DNA of 64,000 nucleotides, taken from positions 1 through 64,000 of the forward strand of contig CAVPVY010000005.1 in assembly GCA_963709355.1 (NCBI GenBank), written 5' to 3'. This DNA is from PLOWO2-12-38-17 sp963709355. Its GTDB lineage: Bacteria; Planctomycetota; Brocadiia; Brocadiales; Brocadiaceae. A program made the position numbers and the translations under genes. The notes beneath the pieces are model-generated. The model did no database searches and was not told the DNA's origin. It worked only from the letters and a program-made list of their open reading frames with translations. This document shows positions 1-10,206 of the stretch, in pieces. Position 1 is the first letter of the stretch. Every line of letters starts with the position of its first letter.

Positions 1-429
1 CTACGGCTCTTTCGTATTGTAAGAATTGTGAAATTTGCAGGTATTATAAGTCCCTCAATCTTATGGTGAGAGTGCTTAAGTCAAGAAAGGAAGAGTTGGT
101 TGCGAGTTCAGTTTTAATGATGTTTCTCCTGGTGATGTCGGCATCGTTTCTCTATTATGCAGAATATTACGCCCAGCCGGACGGTATTCAAGTATCCCGG
201 CATCACTCTGGTGTGCAGTTACCACACTCACAACCCTGGGTTACGGAGATGTATACCCGGTAACCGCTTTGGGGAAGGTGCTTGCGTTCGTTATCGCTAT
301 CCTTCGTATAGGCATGTTTGCGCTGCAACAGGTATTCTTGGTTCAGGATTTGTTGAAAGAAAATGTATAGGAAAAACTGTGATTCGGAGAAACAAATTTA
401 TATGTCTCCTCATTGTGGAAAGGAAATAA
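1..429 (+). pseudogene. Voltage-gated K+ channel, C-terminal part, multiply frameshifted
   Basis: This is the C-terminal half of a six-helix voltage-gated potassium channel, cut by the left edge of the window. Conceptual translation has to hop between frames. Positions 2-45 give an S4-like arginine-rich helix (LRLFRIVRIVKF). Positions 45-180 give the S4-S5 linker and S5 (KSRKEELVASS onward). From 212 a third frame gives the pore with the K+ selectivity filter TTLGYGD followed by S6. A last shift near 330 gives GILGSGFVERK and a stop at 429. About four frame changes in 430 bases mean no functional channel can be made from this sequence. The family assignment is firm from the TxGYGD filter plus S4. 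Whether the breaks are decay or base-calling error cannot be settled here, but the neighbours are damaged in the same way. Confidence 0.8.
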
Positions 430-496
430 AATAAAACTATGCATAACTACATTAAAGACAGCACGATAAATTATTTTCCGCCTTTTTATCGCCTCT

Positions 497-1744
497 ATGA
501 TTAGATTATCATCTATCTACTTCCTGAAATGGCTTTGTTTTGCCTTTTTGTCATCTGTTTTTGGAATAGTTATAACCTATTCTTTTAGATATTTGTTGCT
601 AAAAATCTATGACTTAATTCACCTTTCCGGAGTACCTTCTACTCCTTCCCGTTACTTGCCGCCTTTCTTTGTAGTCTCGTTATTTATCGAATTTGTCCCA
701 CTTCGTCAGAAGAGGGAGTGATAGCATATGCTAAGGCAACCAATACGAATGGAATTTTATCGTTAAAAGCTTCCATATGTCATTTCTTCGCTGCTCTTTT
801 TACCTTGGGACTCGGGGGCAGCGGTGCTTAATCGGGCCGATGGTCAGGACAAATGCAGGCATAATGTCTGGTTTTGGAAACTTGTTTATGAGAATGGGAT
901 TTACCGAGGAAGACCGTAATACGATTGTTATCTGTGGCGCCTCGGCAATTCTTGCTGTTGCATTTCAGGCTCCTATCGGGGCGGGTCTCTTTGCAGTAGA
1001 AATACGAAAAAGGCTTACCATGCGCTATCTGGATATTTTCCCGTCGATCATATCTTCGTGCCTGTGCATTGCCCTTATTCGATATTTAAAACTTCCTGCT
1101 CTTTTACCTTTTTATAGTGACAACAGTTATATCCAGACCAGAATTTATCGTGGATTGTTCTTCTGGGTTTTATAACAGGATTTTATTCTCTTTTAATGAT
1201 AAAATTTTATGGCTGGTTACAAAAGTACATGAGGCGCAGTTCCCTCCAGCTAAAAAGCATGATTGCCGGAACCTTGATAGTAAGTATTCTGGGGTATTTG
1301 ATAGACCAAGATCTTTTAGGGACAAGTTTCCCTTATTTCAAAAAACTGATCACAGGAGAAGGTTTCTGGCTGTTTGAAGGAATTTTTCATGGCAGACGAT
1401 TATTCGCTGTGTTCATCTTCCTTGCCTTTTTTAAGGGGTTGACTAATTGTATAACCGTTGGTTCAGGACTTACGGCTGGATTTACAGGCCCGTCTGTCAT
1501 TGTAGGCCTTTTTTTGGGTGCCGCTATGGCAAAGGCATTAAATATTGATGCTCACAGTGGTTCCGATTACGCTTTCCTGGCTGCCGGCATGAGCGGAGTT
1601 TTGTCCGGGACATTGGATGTTCCTCTTGCTGCTGCGGTAATGGGCGCCGAAATCTTTGGATCGGCTTATGCGCTTCCGACAATAATTTCCTCGCTGATAG
1701 CATTTCAGATAGCAAGAAAATCAACACTGCGTGAATTTCATTGA
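497..1744 (+). pseudogene. ClC-family chloride channel/transporter, frameshifted
   Basis: This is a relic of a ClC-type chloride channel, a polytopic inner-membrane protein. One frame (497-660) covers the first helices. A second frame (about 660-830) contains SSEEGVIAYAKATNTNGILS and the GLGGSG anion-filter motif. The third (about 835-1150) contains IGPMVRTNAGIMSGFGNLF, the GP(x)nG helix, and CGASAILAVAFQAPIGAG. A fourth (about 1150-1744) contains the second filter-like segment GSGLTAGFTGPSVIVG and a conserved C-terminal membrane half. The added segments would cover most of a channel core, so the gene is collinear but broken at least three times. It follows the broken K+ channel on the same strand, and both belong to a decayed ion-transport cluster. 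Confidence 0.85.
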
Positions 1745-1886
1745 GTTTAAACGATATAGTTGTATGATGTATTATTAAATTGTTTTACCCATTTTTTATA
1801 TATCGTATATTTCTACGACTACATCATAATCATCAATTATCCATATCTGTTAAACGTGATAATTAGTATGAATTATAGGCGATATT

Positions 1887-3149
1887 ATGGCAGAGCAAAA
1901 AACAGTACCACTTTGGCGATACATTGAATTAGAACAGTTTTCAAAGCCAAAAGAACCAACAAAGGAGACTATTCGCAAAGGAGTGTTTGGCTTTCTCAGA
2001 AAGCTGAGGCGCACACCAGCGGGCAGTCCGCCTGTCATGTCACTGTCAGACCTCAACATTGTGCCCAACATATATTAGATAAAGTTGTATTGAAACCAGA
2101 CTGGAATGAGGCATTTTCAGCGCTGAATGCGCTTTTGGATAATTGGGTAAAGACTGATCAATCTGACTTCTCTGCGCAAATTATTGTCGGCGCTCCATAT
2201 AGCGGTACTTTACAAGTTGTGATACAATGGGCAATAATACAAAAGTGGCGTATCATTAACCCGCCGGACATAGATCAAATTTTGAAAGGCGGAAAAGACT
2301 GGCTGTCCCAACTGGATACCGATAAAAACATGCCGCTGGTGATTCCCTGTCTTGAACGGTTTTACTTGCGCCATCACGATGGATTAACGTTGATCCGGCA
2401 ATTGCTGGACTGGCTGTGGAACAATAAATGTCGCTGTTTGATTGGATGTGACAGTTGGGCGTGGACGTATCTGTGTAAGGCATTGCAAATTGATTCTCTA
2501 TTCCCAAATCCATTCATTTTAGAAGCCTTTGACCATGAGCGCCTTCAACGCTGGTTTCAATCTTTGTCCCTCATCTCCGGAAAAGAATGTTTCGTTTTCC
2601 TGCAGGACAACAATGGCAAATTTGTGATACAACCAAAAAAACCTTTGGAGACTCCAGGCAACAAAGATATTCAAACTGAGAAACAATTAACCAATATTAG
2701 TAAACCAGCTTCAGAACAAATTTTGTAACAATGTTGCATCGTGTAGTCGTGGAATTCCCGGAGAGCCTGGCCATCCTGCGATATGGCTTGCGCCTGACAC
2801 CGGATGAAGATGTTCTGAAGAAAGCCTTGGATGAAGTGGAGGCTGATCTGTTGTTACACCATATGGGTGTCTCCATGGCCCCAGCTTAATTTACCAATTG
2901 TGCAGGACACTGCAAATCAGAAACTGCTATTTGTGCTGCATGCACTTTTACTCCATGCTGGGCTATCATTACAGGTACTCTCGCAGTTGTTGTCTATTCC
3001 TGATACCGAAGTTATACAGATTTTGCACCATCTGAAAAACGATGGGAATACTTGATGTGGAACAAGGGATTTGGCGGGTGACACCACTCGGCTATCCTGC
3101 TGTGCGTAGATTTCTTGATAGTGAGGGATATCTTGTCGACATTATATAA
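1887..3149 (+). pseudogene. Unknown P-loop-like protein upstream of mscS, frameshifted
   Basis: I do not recognise the family. Coding frames start at ATG 1887 (MAEQKTVPLWRYIELEQF). They shift near 2000-2050 and run through a segment with the nucleotide-binding-like stretch IIVGAPYSGT (about 2185). They then continue past 2728 in other frames: HRVVVEFPESLAILRYGL, HALLLHAGLSLQVLSQLL, and finally ILDVEQGIWRVTPLGYPA with a stop at 3147-3149. The end looks like a winged-helix (HTH) tail. The stop lies 9 bases before the mscS relic, so the two probably formed an operon. At least three frame changes make it non-functional as read. An ATP-binding or regulatory partner of the MscS channel is possible but is inference from position only. 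Confidence 0.5.
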
Positions 3150-3158
3150 GGAGACACT

Positions 3159-3976
3159 ATGATAGAAGATACAAGCATAACCCAGGTCTTTCAGGGCTTT
3201 AACAAAACCAATATTGCATACATTGCTATTATAATTGCCGCATACTGGTTGCTTACTAAGCTCATTGAGCGATTGTTTTTCTGGCTCGAAGGAAGACTAT
3301 CCGGACGTTTTCGCTTATATATTTTACCATCGATGCCAGTATTGCGGTTGTTCTTTTTAATCTTTGGCAATTATGATAATTATTCCACTCGTCATCAAAC
3401 CAACGTTCCAAAACCTGGTAGCTATTCTTGGCGTTGCTGGTTTGGCATTAGGGTTTGCGTTTAAGGACTATATAAGCAGTATTATTGCCGGTATAGCAGT
3501 CATTTATGAGCGCTGTTATCGTCCCGGCGACTGGGTGAAGATTGATGACGCCTATGGTGAAATTAAATCGCTGGCGATTAAGAACACTGAAGCTGGTGAT
3601 GCCAGACGACACTATTGTTACCATTCCCCACACCAAAATATGGAATACCAATATTTACAACGCCAATGATGGCAAACGGGAATTTCTCTGTGTAGCTGAT
3701 TTTTACTTCCATCCAAATCACGATGCGGCACAGGTGCGGCAAAAGTTGTACGACGTAGCGCTTACCAGTTCATATATAAATCTCGAGCGCCCTGTCATTG
3801 TCGTTGTTGCTGAAAAGCCATGGGAACGTCATTATCGTCTTAAGGCTTATCCTATCGATGGCTGAAGATCAATTTCAATTTATAAGTGACTTAACAGTGA
3901 GGGAAAGATTGCACTGTCAAAAATGGATGTTAAAGCAATAATTTTACCCGTAGCAGTCAAAGACAATTATAACTAA
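3159..3976 (+). pseudogene. MscS-family small mechanosensitive channel, frameshifted
   Basis: This is a small MscS-type mechanosensitive channel. The ATG at 3159 follows a good ribosome site (AAGGAG at about 3149). An N-terminal TM helix is followed by a frame change near 3360. The next segment has the pore-lining TM3 region VAILGVAGLALGFAFKDYIS and the start of the beta domain (YERCYRPGDWVKIDDAYGEI). A second shift near 3590 leads to LVMPDDTIVTIPHTKIWN, the classic MscS beta-domain signature. After the stop at 3863 further frame changes recover FQFISDLTVR and a likely original end at 3974-3976. Four or more lesions are needed to explain this. A much larger and intact MscS-domain protein lies at 10207-13917, so the function may not be lost to the cell. 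Confidence 0.85.
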
Positions 3977-4173
3977 TGAGTGAAAAAGCAATTTCTTATA
4001 CTGTAATTCACGCTATACGGTGTTTGAGATACGGTATTATTCCACAAAATCATTGACGAATGGTCGTATTTGACCAAAAGTGAGCTAGGTTAATTAACCT
4101 CCGTAATTTCCACATGACAAAAAACCGGCCGTTGATTCTATAAAAACACAATATACGCTTAAGGAGTTTCAAC

Positions 4174-5378
4174 GTGAATTCAATATGGCGTCTCATGTCT
4201 CTTGCAGGTTTGTACTATTTTTTGCAGGGAATGAGCGGCAACCCAGGACTCCATCGTCAGGCGCTTAACTTTTATCTTACCGAGCATTTAAGCTTCGGGG
4301 CGGCGGATCTTGCTTATTTTACGTTTCTCATAACGATTCCATGGATGGTTAAGCCGATATATGGAATTATCGCCGACAGCTTGCCGCTATTCGGTTACCA
4401 AATGAAAAGTTATTTTATTTTAGGAAGCCTTATTGCTTCGTTGTCTTACCTCATTATTTTCTGGTTTGGCTCTAGCACAGTATCGTCGCTTTCCTTTTTG
4501 TTTATTTTGCCAGCAGTAGGAGTTGCGTCTTCAGATGTTCTTTGCGACAAATGGATGCTTGTCACTGGTAAACCTTTAAACATCACAGACCGCATGCAGT
4601 CTGCGCAATGGTTTTCGATTTCCATCGCGGGAATTATTATCATGGTTGCGGGTGGATATATTGCACAATATATGTCGTTACGCCATGCTGTACTGCTTTC
4701 TTTACCGTTTGCCCTGATGATAATTCCCTTGACTATTTTCGTGGAAAGAAGAGCGGGTTGCTTCAGTCGGTCATGCCGCCAAGGAAGCAAAAGAGGGCTT
4801 AAGGCAAGCGGCAAAATCCAAAAAACTTTGGGCGTGTGCGGCATTTCTCTTTCTTTTCAACGCAATGCCACAGTTGGGTTCACCAGTTCTGTACATTTTA
4901 CGAAACCAACGTTTTAAGCTTCTCACAAGTATTGATCGGTTATCTTGATATGACAGCTAACGTTGGATTTATAATCGGAGTTGCACTGTATGGTCTGTTT
5001 TGTAAAAAGCTACCGGAAAAATTGATGCTGCGGCTTATTGTAGTAAGCGCCGTGCTCTCAGCAATCTGCTTCATTTTTTTTCGAGGCACTCTTAGCGCCT
5101 TTATAATATTTTTTGGATCATCCGTAATAGGCATTATTGCTTATATGGGTCCGCTTGTCATTGCGGCTAAGGCATGTCCTAAAAATGCCGAAGGCACAGT
5201 ATTCGCGCTGCTTATGTCTGTTATCAATTTCGGGAAACAGGGTGGCAATATAATCGGTGGCTGGATTTATGAACCGTTTGGGTTTACCTGGTGAGTATTT
5301 TCAACGATTTGCGTAGCCGCAACATGGTTTCTGCTGCCGTTGGTTAGTTTTGATGATAGCAGGAAAGAAGAAGTATAA
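4174..5378 (+). pseudogene. BT1-type (folate/pterin transporter-like) MFS protein, broken
   Basis: This is a polytopic major-facilitator-type transporter resembling the BT1 family. An N-terminal frame (4174-4750) gives about six hydrophobic helices, with LYYFLQGMSGNPGLHRQAL and ITIPWMVKPIYGIIADSLP, the latter typical of BT1 proteins. Frame changes near 4750 and 4900 follow. A second frame (to 5294) gives the C-terminal helices (LIGYLDMTANVGFIIGVALY). An in-frame TGA at 5292-5294 interrupts the reading, which then continues without a shift to TAA at 5376-5378. The nonsense codon is a substitution-type lesion and argues for real decay. The substrate is unknown. The 200 bases before the gene contain nothing recognisable apart from an AAGGAG ribosome site just upstream of 4174. 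Confidence 0.7.
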
Positions 5379-5482
5379 GAAGATTTGGACGGTGCAAACA
5401 ACAAACCGACCGGAATGGAAATGGAGTAGTATAAAAATACTAGATAATATCCAGATTTATAAAGTGGTCTACGGGCTTTTTC

Positions 5483-5503
5483 AAAGGACAAAGCTCCTTT
5501 TTT
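5483..5503 (+). terminator. Candidate rho-independent terminator
   Basis: A 6-bp perfect stem (AAAGGA / TCCTTT, loop of six) is followed by a short T run. It lies between the convergent BT1 relic (ending 5378) and the P-type ATPase relic (ending 5556). The stem is short and AT-rich, so this is only a candidate. Confidence 0.4.
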
Positions 5504-5555
5504 CTATTGTATGTCATTGGGGAAGATATAATCACAATATAAAATGTAAATAAGA

Positions 5556-8217
5556 TTATTTTTTCCGCCTTCTTCTTATCCATTTATCAATTTCAACCGC
5601 AATGACAATGGTTATTGTTAATGCACATATCTCTTTCCACTCTTTTGCTCGTAAGCGGCACTGTCCTGAATATCCATTGAAGAACTGGGACATATAACAC
5701 CGCCAGGTGAGCAAAAAATGCAGCCAGCATACTAGAAAATAAAAAGGGATTAGATAATGGGTTCATCTTGAAGATGGACTGCGTTTCAGAGCGGCAATTG
5801 AGTGCCTGATAAAACTGAAAAATACCATAGTAGTAAGTGCTACGGTGCGTGCCTGTTCCAAGGAAACACCAGAATTAAGATTTAGTATAAATATGAAAAC
5901 AGTTCCTGCTGCCATAACGATTCCCATAAGAAAAGTCCTCTGTACCATAAGACCAGCCAGAATACCTTCTTTCGGTGGTCTTGGCAGCCTGCGCAAAACG
6001 CCTTTCTCCGCTGGCTCGAACGCTAGGGCGACGTCTTGAACCCATTTGTCACAAGGTTCAGCCAGAGTATTTGCGCAGCGATATACGGGATGGGATATCC
6101 CATGAGTAGTGTTGCAACAATAGCAATTAATTCTCCAAAACCACAGGATATGAGAAAGAGGGTAACTTTTTTGATATTATCATATACCACTCTCCCCTCT
6201 TCAACTGCCGCAAAGATGCTGGCAAAGTTATCATCTGCAAGAACGGCATCGGACGCTTCTTTTGCGACATCAGTCCCCGTTTTGCCCATGGCGATCCCTG
6301 ATATGTGCCGCCTTGAGGGCTGGGGCATCATTTACGCCGTCACCCGTTACGGCTACCACTTCACCGTGCTTTAATAGTTGCTGAGTGATTCTCAACTTAT
6401 GCTGAGGGGATACCCTCGCATATACAGAGACTGCTTGTACCTTATTAAAGAGATCTTCATCGCTCATCGTCTCAAGTTCCTTACCAAGGATTACTTCATG
6501 ATCATCTCCGGCCAAACCGCAGTTTGTTTGCAATTGATACTGCGGTGACTGCATGGTCACCCGTTATCATGATAGTCCTGATGCCTGCTTGCTTACATCC
6601 TTTCACGGCCGCTATTACCTCTGACCGTGGAGGGTCTATCATTCCCTGGAGACCCACGAAGGTCAGCCCCAACTCCACGTCGTGATGTGTAAGATTTTCC
6701 ATTTCATCAGAAGCCTCCTTGGAAGCAAAGGCAAGGACTCGCAATCCTTCTTTTGCAAAGTTATGCGCAATTTGTAAACCCTCTTTTTTCTTAGAACTGT
6801 CACCAGCCGCAGACTCGACACACATATCCAGCACCCTCTCAGGTGCGCCTTTAACAAAAATAAACTTTCTCCCTCCATGTCTGTGAAGGGTTGCCATGTA
6901 CCCCCGTTCAGACTCAAATGGTATAGATGCAATCTGTGGATAGTGCTTTTTTTCCTCCTCTGGCATTAGACCTGCCTTCATTGCAGAGACAATCAGTGCC
7001 CCTTCCGTGGGGTCTCCGTCAACTTTATATGAACCGTCTTCCTCGTAAATATTTGATTCATTGCAGAGAAGCCCTATGCGCAGGACTTGAAGATGTTTCT
7101 TCTTCTCCTCTGCTTTAACAGACATTTGATCATGGAGTATTTCACCTTTTGGTTCGTAACCGCTTCCTGTAATTTCATATATGTGATTTCCGTCATAGGC
7201 CAACCTGACGGTCATCTCATTTTTCGTTAAAGTCCCTGTTTTATCTGAACATATAACGGTAGTGCTTCCAAGGGTTTCGACAGCAGGTAATTTTCTTATA
7301 ATTGCATTCCGTCTTGCCATTCTTGCAACACCAATCGCCATGGTAATGGTTACAGCAACAGGGAGTCCTTCGGGTATTGCCGACACCGCTGTTGCCACAG
7401 CAACCATAAACATCTCTGATACCTTTGATCCATGTATTAATCCTACACCAAAGAGAATTGCAGAAAATCCGATAATAACTATTCCTATTAATTTTGCAAA
7501 TCGCTCAAGTTTATCCTGAAGGGGGGTTTTTATTGACGACACCTCTCTGACCTCTTCTGCAATCTGACCAATAATTGTTCTCTCTCCTGTTTCAACAACT
7601 ATACCTTTTGCCCTTCCACTCACCACTATGGTCCCCATAAAGGCCATGTTCTTCTGATCACCAGAGGTCAAATTGTCTTCGCTTATTATCGCAATGGATT
7701 TTTCAGCGGGGATTGATTCACCGGTAAGCATAGCTTCTTCAATTTTTAATTCATACGCCTTAATTAACCGCAGATCTGCCGGTACCTTGGTGCCAGAAGT
7801 AAGCAGGACAACATCGCCCGGTACAAGTTGCTCACTATTTATCTCTTTCTCTTTACCGTTTCTTAAAACCCTTGCCCTTGGTATGAGCATTTTCCTGAGC
7901 GCCCGTACACCCTGTTCTGCCTTGTATTCCTGGACATAACCAATAATTGCATTGAGAACCACAACAGCCATAATTACACTAGTATCGATGTATTCTTTGA
8001 GAAGTGCTGTTACAACAGCGGCTACAAGAAGGATATAAATGAGCGGGCTTGTGAATTGATGAAGAAGAATTTTAAGTTTGCTTATCTTTTCTTCTTCGAT
8101 GAGTTTATTTGGGCCGTATTGCTTAAGACGTTCCGCGGCTTCGTTATCAGTCAATCCTTCTTCTGACGTCCCAAGTTTTTGCATTATTTCTTTTATATGA
8201 AGCTGATACCAGTTCAT
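5556..8217 (-). pseudogene. P-type cation-transporting ATPase (P2-type), broken in its C-terminal third
   Basis: This is a P2-type (Ca2+/Na+-like) cation pump. The first 571 codons from 8217 are intact. They include the cation-ATPase N-terminal domain, the actuator loop with MLTGESIPAEKS, the phosphorylation motif CSDKTGTLTKNEMT, and the nucleotide-binding KGAPERVLDMC region. The frame is then lost near 6530. GDDHEVILGKELETMSDE and the hinge VAVTGDGVNDAPALKAAHI appear in a second frame (6560-6270). GIAMGKTGTDVAKEASDAVL is in a third, and the C-terminal helices are in a fourth and later frames down to a stop at 5556. The break positions fall inside conserved motifs, so the full pump cannot be made. 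ATG 8217 overlaps the gpmA stop by four bases, which indicates translational coupling to gpmA. Confidence 0.85.
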
Positions 8218-8924
8218 TCTTTACCTCTCATTGAATTTCCAAGATAATATTTCGAGATTGGTTTTAATCCCTCATCGAGTTCATAGACAAGGGGTACACC
8301 CGTCGGGATGTTTAATTCTGTTATTTTGTCATCGGATATATTATCAAGATACTTGACCAAAGCCCTTAAACTATTCCCGTGGGCGACAATGATGCCTCTC
8401 TTTTTCTCACGGATAGCAGGTGATATCACCTCATTCCAGTAAGGTAAAAATCTAAAAACAGTATCTCTTAAACTCTCTGTTAAAGGTATTTCTTTTTTAT
8501 CAATATTTTGATATTTTATGTCATTCCCAGGATAACGCTTGTCTGTTATGATAAGCGAAGGCGGAGACACATCATAACTTCTCCTCCACATAAGCACCTG
8601 TTTTTCTCCATATTTTTTTGCCACCTCCGCCTTGTTTAAGCCTTGTAATGCTCCATAGTGCCTTTCATTCAATCTCCATGTATTGTATATGGGTATCCAT
8701 ACTAAATCAATCTCGTCTAAGATATACCACAAAGTTTTAATTGCTCTTTTAAGAACAGAAGTGAAGGCTATGTCAAAAATATACCCCTCTTCTTTTAATA
8801 TCTTTCCTGCTTGTTTTGCCTCTGCAACTCCCTTATCTGATAAATCAATATCCGTCCATCCGGTAAATTTATTTTCATAATTCCATATACTTTCACCGTG
8901 CCTTACGACTACCAGTTTTATCAT
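8214..8924 (-). CDS. gpmA: 2,3-bisphosphoglycerate-dependent phosphoglycerate mutase
   Basis: This enzyme interconverts 3- and 2-phosphoglycerate in glycolysis and gluconeogenesis. The 236-residue protein begins with the histidine phosphatase signature VVVRHGESIWNYENKFTGW, where H9 (RHGE) is the phosphohistidine. The mutase-specific NERHYGALQGLNKAEVAKKY lies near residue 88, and the second catalytic histidine is in GIIVAHGNSLRALVKYLDNI near residue 180. The length fits dPGM enzymes (about 230-250). It is cytoplasmic. The stop codon overlaps the start of the P-type ATPase relic, and the gene sits at the downstream end of the glycogen/trehalose run, linking polymer breakdown to lower glycolysis. 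Confidence 0.93.
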   Translation of the reverse strand: MIKLVVVRHGESIWNYENKFTGWTDIDLSDKGVAEAKQAGKILKEEGYIFDIAFTSVLKRAIKTLWYILDEIDLVWIPIYNTWRLNERHYGALQGLNKAEVAKKYGEKQVLMWRRSYDVSPPSLIITDKRYPGNDIKYQNIDKKEIPLTESLRDTVFRFLPYWNEVISPAIREKKRGIIVAHGNSLRALVKYLDNISDDKITELNIPTGVPLVYELDEGLKPISKYYLGNSMRGKE

Positions 8925-9031
8925 AAAAACACCATTATTCTCATATTATTTCTTATCATATTGTTAAGTCCTTCTTGAAAATCAAAATGAAAAAACGGAA
9001 AATCTGTTGCCACGTCAGTCACGAGGTAATT

Positions 9032-10162
9032 TTAAAAATTATATCCTAACGTGCTCAGTATAGTGGCATCATTATTACTTACGTTCTCAGCGCTTATTTT
9101 ATTGTCGTATTGATTTATCCAGTTCAAGTTCAACGAAAGAGATTTTGTAAGCTTATGCCGTAATCCCATATCAGACTCCAGCCGCCAATCTACGGAGTCC
9201 TCCAGCACGGGTAAATAATCTACCTTAAAATAAAACAGGGTTGAAGCTAAAACTTGCCAATCCAGATAATTTCCTATCCTTAGACCGGCGCTTGTTTGTA
9301 AAATATTATCGCGGAATCTTTCATAAGTAAAAAATGGACCAATTTCTGATTTATACTTTAATCTATCCGTTTCAATAAATCGGTATCCAGCGCCAGACGA
9401 TGTAATAGATCGGAGATTAAGTTCTTCGATCTCATCCCGCTCCAGGCTTTCTTGATAAAACGAATACACCTTTTGCAGGTGTTTCCTTTCATATTTCAAA
9501 GTGCCCCGTTGTTCATCAATGTTTTTCTCACCATCCTTTGTCTCAAACAGAAAGAGGCTGTTAAAATAAACATTATCTTTCGTTCTTTCCAAGGTAAAGT
9601 CAGTTTTTACGTTGGTTGTTAATGCCTCTTTATTTCCTTTCTGGATCGTAAGACCAGCATCAACATTTCCCTTCCATGGCTTCTTTTGTTGGACAGTGTT
9701 CTGCCGTGGATCATTTTGCGGTTTCGGCGGTGAGGAGGAGAAAGGAGCATTTGTCACTCCCTGCTCCGATTGTTCTCTCTCCTGTAAAAAGAATGGGCGG
9801 TTGGCTGCTATTTCTTTAGGATAAATGTCCTGTATGTTATCAGTCGTCTTGAACCTTATGTCTTTAACTGAAAAACTATCTGTGGTTGTAGTAAGAATAG
9901 AAAATTTCTTTCGATTATTCTCATGACTCACGATAACAATTTCTTTGTTCCTTGAAATGAGACTGACAATGCGCCATTGAATAAAGACTATACTGTCGCT
10001 TCTTTGTAGTACGGTGAGGTACTCTTCGTCCACACCCATTACTTCCCCTTCAACAATATTGCCGTCAATTGTTTTTATCTGATCTGAAAACACATTATTT
10101 ATAAGAAGACATAGCCATAGTAAGAAAAGAGTTAAATATTTTAATATGCAGGTTGTTTTCAT
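9032..10162 (-). CDS. DUF481-like outer-membrane beta-barrel protein
   Basis: This 376-residue exported protein has an N-terminal hydrophobic signal (LTLFLLWLCLLINNVFS). A small SH3/Lsm-like region follows at about residues 30-70 (TIDGNIVEGEVMGVDEEYLT). A polar linker rich in P, S, N and Q runs to about 160. The C-terminal part to the last residue is a run of amphipathic beta strands ending in aromatic phenylalanine (LSTLGYNF), as expected for outer-membrane insertion. This architecture matches DUF481 (YdiY-like, salt-induced outer-membrane protein) family members. It lies 44 bases downstream of the MscK-like channel, so a shared envelope-stress role is plausible. Substrate and function are unknown. 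Confidence 0.7.
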   Translation of the reverse strand: MKTTCILKYLTLFLLWLCLLINNVFSDQIKTIDGNIVEGEVMGVDEEYLTVLQRSDSIVFIQWRIVSLISRNKEIVIVSHENNRKKFSILTTTTDSFSVKDIRFKTTDNIQDIYPKEIAANRPFFLQEREQSEQGVTNAPFSSSPPKPQNDPRQNTVQQKKPWKGNVDAGLTIQKGNKEALTTNVKTDFTLERTKDNVYFNSLFLFETKDGEKNIDEQRGTLKYERKHLQKVYSFYQESLERDEIEELNLRSITSSGAGYRFIETDRLKYKSEIGPFFTYERFRDNILQTSAGLRIGNYLDWQVLASTLFYFKVDYLPVLEDSVDWRLESDMGLRHKLTKSLSLNLNWINQYDNKISAENVSNNDATILSTLGYNF

Positions 10163-10206
10163 AAAGTTAGTAATATTTTTGGCACAATGACAGGCGGTTT
10201 CGTTAC

